From assembly GCA_949775045.1 (NCBI GenBank), contig OX459105.1, positions 3,586,556-3,650,555 on the forward strand: a stretch of DNA of 64,000 nucleotides, in the 5' to 3' direction. Under the pieces are notes generated by a model that worked only from the letters and a program-made list of their open reading frames with translations, made no database searches and was not told the DNA's origin. Origin of the DNA: Metridium senile. Its lineage: Eukaryota > Cnidaria > Anthozoa > Actiniaria > Metridiidae. A program made the position numbers and the translations under genes. This document shows, in pieces, positions 20,511 to 32,884 of this stretch (within the stretch, counting starts at the first letter, position 1; each line of letters opens with the position of its first letter).

Positions 20511-20883
20511 TTGTTCAATTAACCAGTAATTTTCATTTTGTAAACGTTGAGTAAGACCGTGAGTGAACAGTTGCGTTCAAATTCATAAAAATTCCCGGAG
20601 AAACTGGGAGATGTAGAGTCGCCATGTTTGTATTTCTTTGAGAAGCGCTTGGAACAATATTTGTATAAAGTGAATTTATGGAGAAATATTATCAAATAAC
20701 GTGATACTAACTTACGTTTCGGTCGCTTGTCTATAGAAATGTGGAAGCAGCCTGTACTTGTGTTAGTTATTATAGTTCTCATTGTAAGATAATTGATAGC
20801 GGTTTCCAATAACCTGAAAATTAAAGAAAATAGTAAATAATAATGAAATAAATTACTCACCCGTTCACTCATTTATTCATGTA

Positions 20884-22190
20884 TGATTTCAATATAGACC
20901 ACTTTCATAAGTACACTAATATGGAGCGGAAAATGATGTTTTCAAGTTAACAGATATATGTTCATATTTTAGCATTGTCATATGAAAGAACCATCTGAAA
21001 TAGGCATGTTTGGAAGGTTTTGCAGTGCTCTGGCTAGAATACCAAAGAAGAGATACTCAGTGAAAAATGTAGAGATTTGTATGTAATATTCTGCCGAGGC
21101 CTTTCATGCCTCGTTTTGTTATGGTAATGTCTATCCTACGATAGCTTTCTTTTTCTTAAAACATCAATTTTAAATATTATGATAATAAGTGGCGGCCATA
21201 CGTAGAATGGGGAAAACATATTCCGAAAAAAAAAAATTGCCCAGCCCTCTCCCCCCACCCCCTCAAAAATCTAATGGTCCGTCCCTTAACCCGTGATTTT
21301 ATTATACCTTCATACCTCCATTGCTTTGTTTCCTTTAGTTGTTATTTAATTAACTATTACACTTTACTAATACATCGTTTGTTTCAAGGTCTAATAAAAA
21401 CTGTACTTTCACTTTAATATATATTGATTAACTAGCTACGTTACTCTATTTTTGTATCAATAAAAACAGCTGAAATACAGACTTTTTTTTGTTTTTTTTT
21501 GTTTTTTTGTTTAATGAAAGCAAATTATATTTAACAATTATTCGCCGAAGGCGAAGTGATTATCGGTGAATATTTACCGAGCGGCGAGTCTTCGTTTTAG
21601 TATAAATACAAAGGTGATTATTTCAAAAACGAAAGAAGGAAACAGCATTGAAAATGAAAATATTTTATTTTTTAAAAGCGCGACCGTCACGCGAAAGTGA
21701 ATTGTAAACATTGTCTCGCATAATGACAAAACACAACGTGAAAATGATGAGTGTATTCATCAAAATTTGTAAAAACATTTTTCCATTGTTTCATTTATTT
21801 ATCGCATCAGTGAATAGTTTATCAATCTTAAAAAAATTTAGAAACAATTACATTCCAGCGAACTGAAAGAAGAATTAAGCTACATATAATCATTTTTGTT
21901 TTTAATTGTTTTTTTCATTGTCTCATTTTTTACATTTATTTTCGGAAGAAATATTATAGATCGATTGACAATGACCAAACCCGTCTGTTGTTTTGCTTTT
22001 TTTCCACTTAAATATTTTTGATATTTTTATTTATATTCTAAAAAGACAGATTGAAGAAGTGTTGCTGAAAGTATGTAAATTGCAAGACGCTATAGAAAAC
22101 AATTCAGATCCTATCTGACTCGTGAATGGCCAATACCGATTTGTTGATTGAATAAGTATGGATTAAAACTCTAGATGAAAAAATGGTTAA
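20884..22190. other. AT-rich intergenic stretch
   Basis: No gene is seen. It includes poly-T/GTTTTTTT tracts at 21483-21512, a short C-rich tract near 21240-21270, and a palindromic TTCGCCGAAGGCGAA at 21541-21555. Confidence 0.5.
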
Positions 22191-22349
22191 TTTATTTTCG
22201 ACTACGTAGAAATATTGTTCGTAGAGTACAAACAATATAACCGTGAAAACACAAAAACTAATTAGTCGAAATTTAGTAGAAATTAGTGAAACATAATCGA
22301 AGCGTGAATAGACTAAATTTAGTGTGCACGTGCAATCAGCAAGTGTCCT

Positions 22350-23165
22350 AGCGCACAATATGCAAGTAAAATTGTTTTTAAGTCTATTCGTTTGCGCTGC
22401 CGCAAAATCAAGACACAACTAAAGCTAAAATAACTACAAAATGCAAGTAAAATCGTTTTTGAGTCTTTATTGGTTTGCGCTGCGGCAAAATCAAGACACA
22501 TGACATATCTAGAGCTAAAATAACCACAATACACAAGTGAAATTATTTTCGACTCTCTCTCTATTCCTTCGCGCTGCTGCAAAATCAAGACACATGACAC
22601 ATCTAAGGCCTCGTCTACACGAATCCGATCCGTCTGAAACCGCATAGAAATATTTGCGTCCACACGAATCCGCGTATCCGGAGGATTCAAGTAAAAGTAT
22701 GCGGTTTCGGAGACCGGATTCACTGGATTCGTGTGGACGATAGGCCGATTCGCATCAAAAAGTATGCGGTTTCAAAAGTATCCGGATCCGTGTAGACGGG
22801 GTCTAAAGCTAAACTAATCACAATACACAAGTGAAATTGTTTACGAGCCCATTTTCTTCGCCGGCGCTGTTGCAAAATCAAGACACATGACACATCTAAA
22901 GCTAAAAAACCCACAATACACAAGTGAAATTGTTTTCGAGTCTATTCCTTCGCCGGCGCTACTGCAAAATCAAGACACATGACACATCTAGACTAGCTAT
23001 TAAAAATAACCACAATACACAAGTGAAATTGTTTTCGAGTCTCTATTCCTTCGCGCTGCTGCAAAATCAAAACACAAGACACATCTAAAGCTAAACTAAT
23101 CACAATACACAAAGTAAAATCGTTTTCGAGTCTTCAATCCTTTGCGCTGTTGCAAAATCAAGGCA
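22350..23165. repeat. Tandem array of a ~95-bp unit
   Basis: About seven units share CTAAAGCTAA, CACAATACACAAGTGAAATTG, GAGTCT, TTCGCGCTGCTGC and AAAATCAAGACACATGACAC. Divergence between units is moderate, with indels. A 197-bp MITE interrupts the array after the third unit. Minus-strand open frames across it are repeat-driven. Confidence 0.85.
22607..22803. mobile_element. 197-bp Harbinger-like MITE, copy A
   Basis: Ends GGCCTCGTCTACACG and GTAGACGGGGTC form imperfect terminal inverted repeats, and the interior is also palindromic (GTATGCGGTTTC and its partner). TAA flanks both sides (22604-22606 and 22804-22806), the 3-bp target duplication typical of PIF/Harbinger elements. An inverted copy of exactly the same length lies at 46785-46981. 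Confidence 0.8.
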
Positions 23166-23410
23166 CACTAAAGAATAAATGTTACTCACTCTATTGCATG
23201 TAGTTCACATTATAAATACGTACTCTGGCTGGCTTTAAACGTCAATAAACGTAACAATGACCTCCATTCGCTTCTGTAATGGATCTTGAAACTATTTCCA
23301 CGATATTTAGACTATGTCAAACTGCTGCATTCTAAATATTCATGCTTTAATTTATATAGCTCCAAAATCCCATGCTCGCGTGCTCGGACGTGCGCAATTT
23401 GACGCTAACT

Positions 23411-25407
23411 TTAAGGTGGCTCGAGGTAGTTTTGAATGGCGCACACATCCCTTTTTGAATTCGCAATTATATGATCTTACTTTCGCTCCATGAATGTGAA
23501 TTTTTTACCAAATGACAGTCTTGGATGAAAGTTTCGAATGATGTTTTAATTATGCTAATCAAAGTTTCCATAGCAACGATAAACAACTTTTTTGTAAAAT
23601 GGTTTTTCTTAAATATCTTTTGAATTTGAGCTGATTGCGAAAAACCAATAAATGTGCTATAAACTGCTACGTTTAGCACATCAATTGGAAAAGTTTGAAG
23701 AAAAGTTATCTGTTCGATAACGAATAAATCACGAAAACATTTAAATGTGTATTTTGTTCGTGTGTAAATATAAGCGGTCACAACATTTCATAGGATGCAC
23801 AAATTATGATTGTAATACTGCAGAATGTTTCCTTGGACCTCCATTTAAACTCCCTGCGGAAAGCTCTGGTTAATATGTAGGTAATGCAGAGATCGAGCTT
23901 GTTATTAAAATGAAGTTTTGCTTGACGTTTTCACTCTTTCTTAACTACGATCACAATTGCGTATTACTCACAAAAGAACAAACGAAAATGAGTGATATCT
24001 TTGCAGTACAATTTTAGATATATAGTCAATAATATTGCGAAATTTTAGACAAATCCATATAAAAGAACATTTTTAAAAGTAGCGCCGAAGTTGAAGTACG
24101 AAAGTAGCGCCCGCCGAATGAAAATTTACTACAACGAGCGTGACATCGCGTGTTTATTTCAGTGGCTGATTAACATGCAGCGCACAGTGTTAAATTCCTC
24201 AATGCACGCTTAGTCTAATTAGAATTCTTTTTATATTGTTATTATTGAAAGTTTCTTATTCTCATTTTGACATCTTCTAAAAGTAATGAATCTTCATTAC
24301 AACTGCAACACGCCTTCAACCCACCCAGAAGACATTTCATGTTTATGATGTAATTCTCCTTCAAGAAATCAGGCGTGCGGGTTGTTCGAAGAAAGGGGAC
24401 ATGTTTTGCTGCTTTTTCGGGTGGGTCGCTTTAATATAACTGGTTGTTCCTTTCACCGTTTTTCCCTCGACTTTTTTAATTGTTCCCTTTTCCCACGTTT
24501 AACATCTACACGAAAAGTACGACCCATGTTGTATTCGAGCTGGAATGCGCGATGAGAATAAGAAACTTTCAATAATTACAATATAAAAACTATTTCTCAT
24601 TAGACTAAGCGTGCATAGAGGAATTTAACACTGTGCGCTGCATGTTTATTAGCCTTTGAAATAAACACGTTATGTCACGCTCGTTGTAGTAAATTTTCAT
24701 TCGGCGGGCGCTACTTTCGTACTTGAACTTCGGCGCTACTTTTAAAAACGTTCTTTTATATGGATTTGACTAAAATTTTGCAACATTATTAACTATATAT
24801 CTAAAACTGTATTGCAAAGATATCACTCATTTTCGTTTGTTCTTTTGTGAGTTATACGCAATTGTGATCGTAGTTATGAAAGAGTGAAAACGTCAAGCAA
24901 AACTTCATTTTAATAACAAGCTCGATCTCTGCATTACCTACATATTAACCAGAGCTTTCCGCAGGGAGTTTAAATGGAGGTCCAAGGAAACATTCTGCAG
25001 TATTACGATCATAATTTGTGCATCCTATGAAATGTTATGACCGCTTATATTTACACACGAACAAAATACACATTTAAATGTTTTCGTGATTTATTCGTTA
25101 TCGAACAGATAACTTTTCTTCAAACTTTTCCAATTGATGTGCTAAACGTAGCAGTTTATAGCACATTTATTGGTTTTTCGCAATCAGCTCAAATTCAAAA
25201 GATATTTAAGAAAAACCATTTTACAAAAAAGTTGTTTATCGTTGCTATGGAAACTTTGATTAGCATAATTAAAACATCATTCGAAACTTTCATCCAAGAC
25301 TGTCATTTGGTAAAAAATTTACATTCATGGGGCGAAGGTAAGATCATGTAATTGCGAATTCAAAAAAAGATGTGTGCGCCATTCAAAACTACCTCGAGCC
25401 ACCTTAA
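23411..25407. mobile_element. Second long-arm foldback element flanked by TTAA
   Basis: Arms 23415-24266 and 24552-25403, about 852 bases each, are near-perfect inverted copies around a ~285-base centre. They end in GGTGGCTCGAGGTAGTTTTG and its complement. TTAA borders both ends (23411-23414, 25404-25407). A 104-codon open frame occurs in both arms with few changes but has no recognisable domain. The centre contains no transposase. It is probably a non-autonomous Kolobok/piggyBac-type element, unrelated in sequence to the one at 1874-5811. Confidence 0.8.
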
Positions 25408-25562
25408 TCGCGGTTCAGTGATTGCACGTGCACACTATATTTACTAATTACTAATTTGTACAAAATAGTACAATTTAGTATTAGTAAAGTTTCACGCTTT
25501 TACTAAATGCACTCTACAGTCTCATTTTTCTAAACAAAAACGTTGTTGTTGCGTTTCCACAA

Positions 25563-25776
25563 TACTCCAGTTTCGAGATCTCTTTTACTCAGTGTTAGCC
25601 TCAAAACCATGTAATATATTCTTTTGTTCAGTAACAGTCCGTGCAAATGAAAGAGATTTGTGAGCATAGAAGACAATAAAAATATATCGAAATCTCACGA
25701 GTTTTATCTAAATTTCTGCATATTTTACACACAATTGAGGCTAACACTGAGTAAAAGAGATCTCGAAACTGGAGTA
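25563..25776. repeat. Short inverted repeat, ~44-bp arms
   Basis: The arm containing CCAGTTTCGAGATCTCTTTT at 25563-25607 is inverted at 25734-25776. Flanking TTTACTAA/TTTAGTA-rich sequence resembles, in inverse, the stretch around 22190-22340. Confidence 0.6.
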
Positions 25777-25919
25777 TTATACGAAATGTACAATGCACGC
25801 ATTCGCGGTTCAGTGATCACACTAAATTACCAATCGACTTAGCAAAATTTAGCAAAATTAGTTTTTGTTACTAATGTTTCACGGTTATATTGTTTGCACT
25901 CTATTCACTGCAGTTTATT

Positions 25920-27040
25920 TCCACATAACGACAGCCTTCAGATTAGCTAGAAATAATTGCCGGCTAAAGTTAATTGAAGCAACTATAAAACCATGAACTT
26001 ACAGGTATTGTAAAGAATCTGAGTAAATTAGTTTCTCTACTATTATTTGACAAATGCCTATATGTTTGAATTAATCAAAAAGGTTTTTCTAGTTTCTGAC
26101 TTAATACTCACGAAATGAGAAAATATATGCTAATAAATTTTTGGTTTTCGCTCACCTAGTGTAAAAATTTTTAAAAAGCTCTTTAAAAGTTGACTGAAAG
26201 GGCTTAAAAATATTTCAAAACACACCCATAAATAAAAACACTATCAAAGATAACAGCAAATGATTGTGCTTACTTACAAGAATTGAAGTAGGGAATAAAT
26301 TACCAAATTCATCAAAGCTATCCTTTGCTTCTCCCGGCGCTCGTTGCAGGTATTTGGACATTTCATCAGCCATTCAGTTTTAACCCTCTGTCCTGTTTAG
26401 TAAGCCTTAAAAAAAAAGAACTAATATTTAAGCATATTAAATTCCAATTGTGTTCTTCTAGTGCAAAAAAGAGTATTGTAAAAGGAATAGCATGAATATT
26501 TTAAAAATGGCTACACACCTCGAAAGCTTGCTTTGCACTTCACCTTGATAAAAAATGTTGTTTTTTGGAAACTTTTTCCGCATTTTATCTATTTTGTGAC
26601 GAAGTTAAACGAAAATAGCTCTTTCAATACTACATTCAGCAACCAAGTGAAGAATTCAGAAGGGAGAGCATTGAATAAAAGCGTTTTCGAAAAGAAAAAA
26701 AACTAAGTTTTCATTAACAAATCCGGCCGTGAATGAAAACTCGCAAAGCTGCCAAGTAGCACTGAAATGGGTTGCTCGTCAATGTCAAAAATTAACCAAT
26801 CAAATCTTCAGAACTTTTTTTATAATAATGCCTTCTACCAATCAAAAAGCGACAAAATTTATGGATGTTTCTGAACTTTGACAGTGGGCATTTTTCGTTT
26901 GTTTATTTGCTTTGTTGAACATTTCCTGAAGAAATCCCTTCAGCTTTGCTGTAAAAACCCATCTGTGTATAAATATATACCATAAAGACAATAACACTTC
27001 GTTTTTTCCCTAGATAAATATTCGTACATCACTCGGAAAA
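25920..27040. other. Intergenic region upstream of the HOOK gene
   Basis: AT-rich sequence without a recognised gene or repeat. Confidence 0.4.
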
Positions 27041-27058
27041 TCTTCGTACTGGTACATA

Positions 27059-27066
27059 TGACGTAA
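27059..27066 (+). promoter_or_regulatory. CRE-like site in the HOOK upstream region
   Basis: TGACGTAA lies about 155 bases before the HOOK start codon in a locally less AT-rich stretch (27040-27170). Position and sequence fit a CREB/ATF half-type promoter site, but no transcription start was mapped. Confidence 0.3.
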
Positions 27067-27218
27067 TTGTGAGGTCATGCGACCAGGCCTTGCCGGGCTA
27101 CAAGTCGACCGTTTTCCTCGAGTAGTGTCTAGCAGCCATTGCGAATCTTGTAAACACTACGATAATTTTCCCCTAAAAACTTGAATTTAGCTCATTTAAC
27201 TTAACCCGATCTTGTAAT

Positions 27219-30200
27219 ATGGAAGCAGAAGTAACAACCTACGACTGTCTACTCAAATGGGTAAGTTTTCAACTCGATTGCATCGATTGAACGTGTGGAA
27301 TTTGACGTTGAACTGATCGTTTTCGCAGCGAAGTTTTTGTATTTAATGATGAATATTTCTCATGGATCTTTTTTCTACAGCTTAGTACGTTCGAGAAAAT
27401 CAAGTCTCCACATTCTAATGCAGAGGAACTTACCAATGGAGTGGCATTGTGCGAATGCTTGGCTGAAATGTGAGTACAAAATTACGTGGCAGAGATATAA
27501 ATGAACAGTAAATTTCAAAAATCAACTGACTAATTGAAATTTCACTGAAAAATCTAAAATTCATTAATTCATTTTTCGTAAATCTTTTTAGATTTGTGTA
27601 TTTTATTATCTGTGAAGGTATTTGGATGAAATAGTATTGTCAAAATTACTAGACATTTGATAATAGTTTCGGTAAATAAATACGAACGCAAACATATCAC
27701 ATTACTACAGAATGGCATTCATATAATTTTTATTTTTCGAGAAATACGTCTTCAAAAATACCAGTAATTTGGCAGTATCTATTAAAAAAAATTCTGGTTT
27801 TGTATTATTACATACAATTTATATTTACTTTTTGCTAGTATATTTTTGTTATGCCTAGAAAGTATGTTACTAAAAAAATTCTATACTAATTTCTAAGCTG
27901 TGATAAATAACTTTTTACGACAATATAAAATCACTCGAGTATAAAATTCACTTGAGTATGAACTTTCAATAAAATCATACAAATTTACAATATTTAATAA
28001 TAATAAAAAATATAGATCTATAACTAGAATTTCTTTTATTCCAGTTCTGAATATAATAGATACCTGCAGTATTTAATACAAATACAAATACTATAAATAA
28101 TTGTAATAAAAGCATTCTTTTATGCACGATGTTTGAACCAATTACATATTCAGCTTAGCCCTTGAATCTGTATTATCAATATTTGGATTATTTACTCCAT
28201 AAATTTGCACTTTCAATATCTTGCTTCAGCAGTTGTATAATAATTTTTTATGACTCCGACGGAAGGCTAAAGCCCGAAACGTCAGTAAACTTAAGTTAAT
28301 ATTTTTAGGGTGTTACAAATTACATTATTCTACGTATCTTTTATATCAAACACAGACACAGCCTATAGATACTAATTAAATTACTTGCTAGTTTCCATTT
28401 GTATTATTAATTTGTTGATCTGTGATATTGTTGTGCTAAACTTTGTTGATTTTGTACATCTTAAAAGCTAATTCTTTTAATGTCAATATTTATTTTAAAT
28501 ACTGCATTAGTTCTTTTATTTCTTGCTTCAGTATTTCTGTTTATATTTGCTATGTACAGTATATTACATTGTATTAATAAAATAATTTTAATTAATCAAA
28601 AAATTCATTTTCAGCTGTGACATTTCACAAGCTTGTTTTGAAACTCGTTTTTCAATGCTGTCACTTATAGTAAAGTTGTTTTCCAAGATCTCCTGTGACA
28701 AAACTGAATGCATGTCAGACTTTATTTAAACATTGTTTACAGATATGACAGGTTTTGTAGATTGTCAGTCTCATGGGACGAGTCTTATAAGCTGTTCAGC
28801 GAATGCCATCTAGAGTTTCTATTGACTGGTGGTTGCCATTTGAATTCAAATATATGTGCAATTTTGAATACTACTTTTTGTATATACATGGCAATTAATT
28901 TATTGTATTTTTTTACTATAAAACTGTAATATTTAAATATTTTGACATGGCTACCTAGTCATGGAAAAGCCAATGCGGGAAGACAGTCAACCACTTTCGT
29001 GGACGTACTTTTACTTTTTTTAACGCGAAAACGTTAAACCTGATAGTTTCGTAAGCTCGCGCATTCTATTTACCTTCGTTTTTAAAATGTAACGATCAGT
29101 TTCTGTTAGTCCTGAAGACAACCCAGTGTGGTCGGAAGCTCGACATTAATAAAAGTTCAAAAATAGGTCAAAGTAGCACCATGTTCAATATTCACACGAC
29201 CTACAAACACCTCTTTGACAATAAAACATGTTTAGTACTTAACTTTACTAACGTTTCAAGCTAGCCCTTCGTCGGAGTAAAGAACTATGACTCCAACGAA
29301 GGGCTAAAGCTTGAAACGTCAGTAAAGTTTAAGTAAACATTTTTTACAGTGTTACAAATTTCATTATAGCGGTATTTCTACCAATGACCTCAATCGTGAG
29401 ACAATTGATTAAGTATCCTTTAAATTTCATTATATTACCTATCCTTTATATCAAACACTGACACAGCCTACAGTGTATACTAGTTTACTTGCTAGTTTCC
29501 ATTAATGTTACTAGCTATCAACATTTTAATCTCAAAAAGAGTGCTGATTTAAAAAATTTCTAAAAAAAAGAATTTGTAAATATTTTGTGAATTAATATTT
29601 GTTGCAGAGCTCCAGATTGGTTTGATGATGAATGGATGTCCAAGATCCGACAAGATATTGGTGATAACAAGAGACTAAGGGTATGTTTATGTTACAAATG
29701 TAAACAAACTACAATTATTATAATAATGAAAAAGATAACCTTTGGATCCGCTATGTAAATATTTTTGAAAATCTTGATGAAAAAAAAGTTGAGCTTTTGG
29801 TTCGGCTGCAAGCCTTGACCACAGTGCATGTTTTGTGAAACTGGTTTTTCAAAAGAGTCACCAGAGTAAGCTGTAAATTTTAATTTATAAACTTAGTGAC
29901 TTTCTTAATGACTTAGTGACATTCTAGTAATAAGTTAGGATTGAGTCTTATATAATTATTATTATAATATTAAACATAAATGTCATGGTTAGGATTTCTT
30001 AAATTGTAAAAATTTAAAAATTTCTCATGATTAATAATTGATGAGCTTTTGATGTACATGTCCATGTGTGTACATCAATATGACACTGCAATAATTATAA
30101 CTGAAGTATTAAATTAATAATGTATTTGTCTTGCCTCCCAGACAAGTGTGGGACAATTGTTAAACGACAAAAATGTGCATGTTTAAAACAGCCACCTTCA

Positions 30201-32802
30201 GTTGAATCTACACTGTACATGTAGCTTAAAATAGGCTCTTTGCAGTACCTGGTTATATGACCTTGTCAATCAAACCAGCTTAGAGTAACAAGATGGTTTG
30301 GCCAAAATTCAAGAGAATGTCAATATAAGCATTCTCAAAGATTTTTAGCTTTATATCTTAAAAAACTAAAGCTCTTGAATTTTGTAATAGACTTAGAATT
30401 ACTGGTCGCAGAGTTTGTATGGTTGGTAAACATGGCGTGCTCACAGACCATACAAACGCTTACATTGTACTAGTAATTATTAAACATTTCAGAAAATTCA
30501 TATAGCTTCAGTTTTAAAGATATAAAGTTAAACTATCTAATACACCTACATGTAATTGCAAGAAGGTTGTCAAGTGAAAAAAATAACTTTATAATAGTAA
30601 TTTAATAACAAAGAAATAACGAAAGAAAGAGTTCAGCTTGAGTGATCTTTTGTCTTTTAATTAATTCATTTCCCACGAAACTACAAAAGTCGGAACAACG
30701 CTCTTGCAATTATAGGTGTATATCGAATGAGTGGATTAGTTCAGTCTCAGAGTTTAATTTAGCATTCAACCACAAACATCTTTACTGTCTGTTGGTTACT
30801 ATTCTTTGTGCATATGTTAATACATCTAATTGATATTTGCTTTGGTTTTCACAGTTGAGCAACCTCAAAAAGCTGATCAAAGGAATACAAGATTACTATT
30901 CAGAGGTATGACTTTGGCGGAAAGTATCCTACATTTATGATGATTGTGATGATGATTATAATAATGATGATGGTGGTGAAGATGATTATAATAATGATGG
31001 TGGTGATGATGATTATAATAATGATGGTGGTGAAGATGATTATAATAATGATGGTGGTGATGATGATTATAATAATGATGGTGGTGATGATGATTATAAT
31101 AATGATGGTGGTGATGATGATTATAATAATGATGGTGGTGATGATGATTATAATAATGATGGTGGTGATGATGATTATAATAATGATGGTGGTGATGATG
31201 ATTATAATAATGATGGTGGTGATGATGATTGTAATAATGATGGTGGTGATGATGATTGTAATAATGATGGTGGTGATGATGATTATAATAATGATGGTGG
31301 TGATGATGATTATAATAATGATGGTGGTGATGATGATTATAATAATGATGGTGGTGAAGATGATTATAATAATGATGGTGGTGATGATGATTATAATAAT
31401 GATGGTGGTGATGATGATTATAATAATGATGGTGGTGATGATGATTATAATAATGATGGTGGTGATGATGATTGTAATAATGATGGTGGTGATGATGATT
31501 GTAATAATGATGGTGGTGATGATGATTATAATAATGATGGTGGTGAAGATGATTATAATAATGATGGTGGTGATGATGATTATAATAATGATGGTGGTGA
31601 TGATGATTGTAATAATGATGGTGGTGATGATGATTATAATAATGATGGTGGTGATGATGATTATAATAATGATGGTGGTGATGATGATTATAATAATGAT
31701 GGTGGTGATGATGATTGTAATAATGATGGTGGTGATGATGATTATAATAATGATGGTGGTGATGATGATTATAATAATGATGGTGGTGATGATGATTGTA
31801 ATAATGATGGTGGTGATGATGATTATAATAATGATGGTGGTGATGATGATTATAATAATGATGGTGGTGATGATGATTATAATAATGATGGTGGTGATGA
31901 TGATTATAATAATGATGGTGGTGATGATGATTATAATAATGATGGTGGTGATGATGATTATAATAATGATGGTGGTGATGATGATTGTAATAATGATGGT
32001 GGTGATGATGATTCTAATAATGATGGTGATGATTATAATTATAATAATGACAGTGTTGATGATGATTGTAATAATGATGGTGGTGATGATGATTGTAATA
32101 ATGATGGTGGTGATGATGATTCTAATAATGATGGTGATGATGATTATAATAATGATGGTGGTGATGATGATTATAATAATGATGGTGGTGATGATGATTA
32201 TAATAATGATGGTGGTGATGATGATTATAATAATGATGGTGGTGATGATGATTGTAATAATGATGGTGGTGATGATGATTATAATAATGATGGTGGTGAT
32301 GATGATTATAATAATGATGGTGGTGATGATGATTATAATAATGATGGTGGTGATGATGATTATAATAATGATGGTGGTGATGATGATTGTAATAATGATG
32401 GTGGTGATGATGATTATAATAATGATGGTGGTGATGATGATTATAATAATGATGGTGGTGATGATGATTATAATAATGATGGTGGTGATGATGATTGTAA
32501 TAATGATGGTGGTGATGATGATTATAATGATGGTGGTGATGATGATTATAATAATGATGGTGGTGATGATGATTATAATAATGATGGTGGTGATGATGAT
32601 TATGATAATGATGGTGGTGATGATGATTATAATAATGATGGTGGTGATGATGATTGTAATAATGATGGTGATGATGATGATTATAATAATTATGATGGTG
32701 ATGATTATGATTATAATAATGATCATAGCACCGAAAGAGATAAGTGCTATATAAATATCATCATTATTATTATTATTATTATTGTTTATTTAAACTTCAG
32801 AC

Positions 32803-32884
<82 letters not shown>

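Larger units (their letters stand above)
15374..20883 (+). repeat. Segmental duplication unit B (holds receptor copy 3)
   Basis: Direct copy of 8664-13483, with the start offset by 6,710 bases. Substitutions are sparse in exons and introns. The units differ mainly by a longer GAAGGAAA tract, a pure TTGG array, and a few indels. This implies a recent event. Confidence 0.85.

Noticed and set aside
22104..22923. Minus-strand frames of 67-134 codons
   Set aside because: They run across the ~95-bp tandem array and the MITE, and repeated peptide blocks simply mirror the array.
23467..25351. Twin 104-codon frames as a real gene pair
   Set aside because: They are the same sequence in the two arms of a foldback element and lack any recognisable domain; noted only as something to test.
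30945..32700. CRISPR-like regular repeat array
   Set aside because: The units are contiguous with no unique spacers, and the host is a eukaryote.
30900..32754. ~600-codon frames on both strands (Ile/Thr-rich and Met/Val-rich)
   Set aside because: They are translations of the 27-bp minisatellite inside HOOK intron 4, with no splice or start context.
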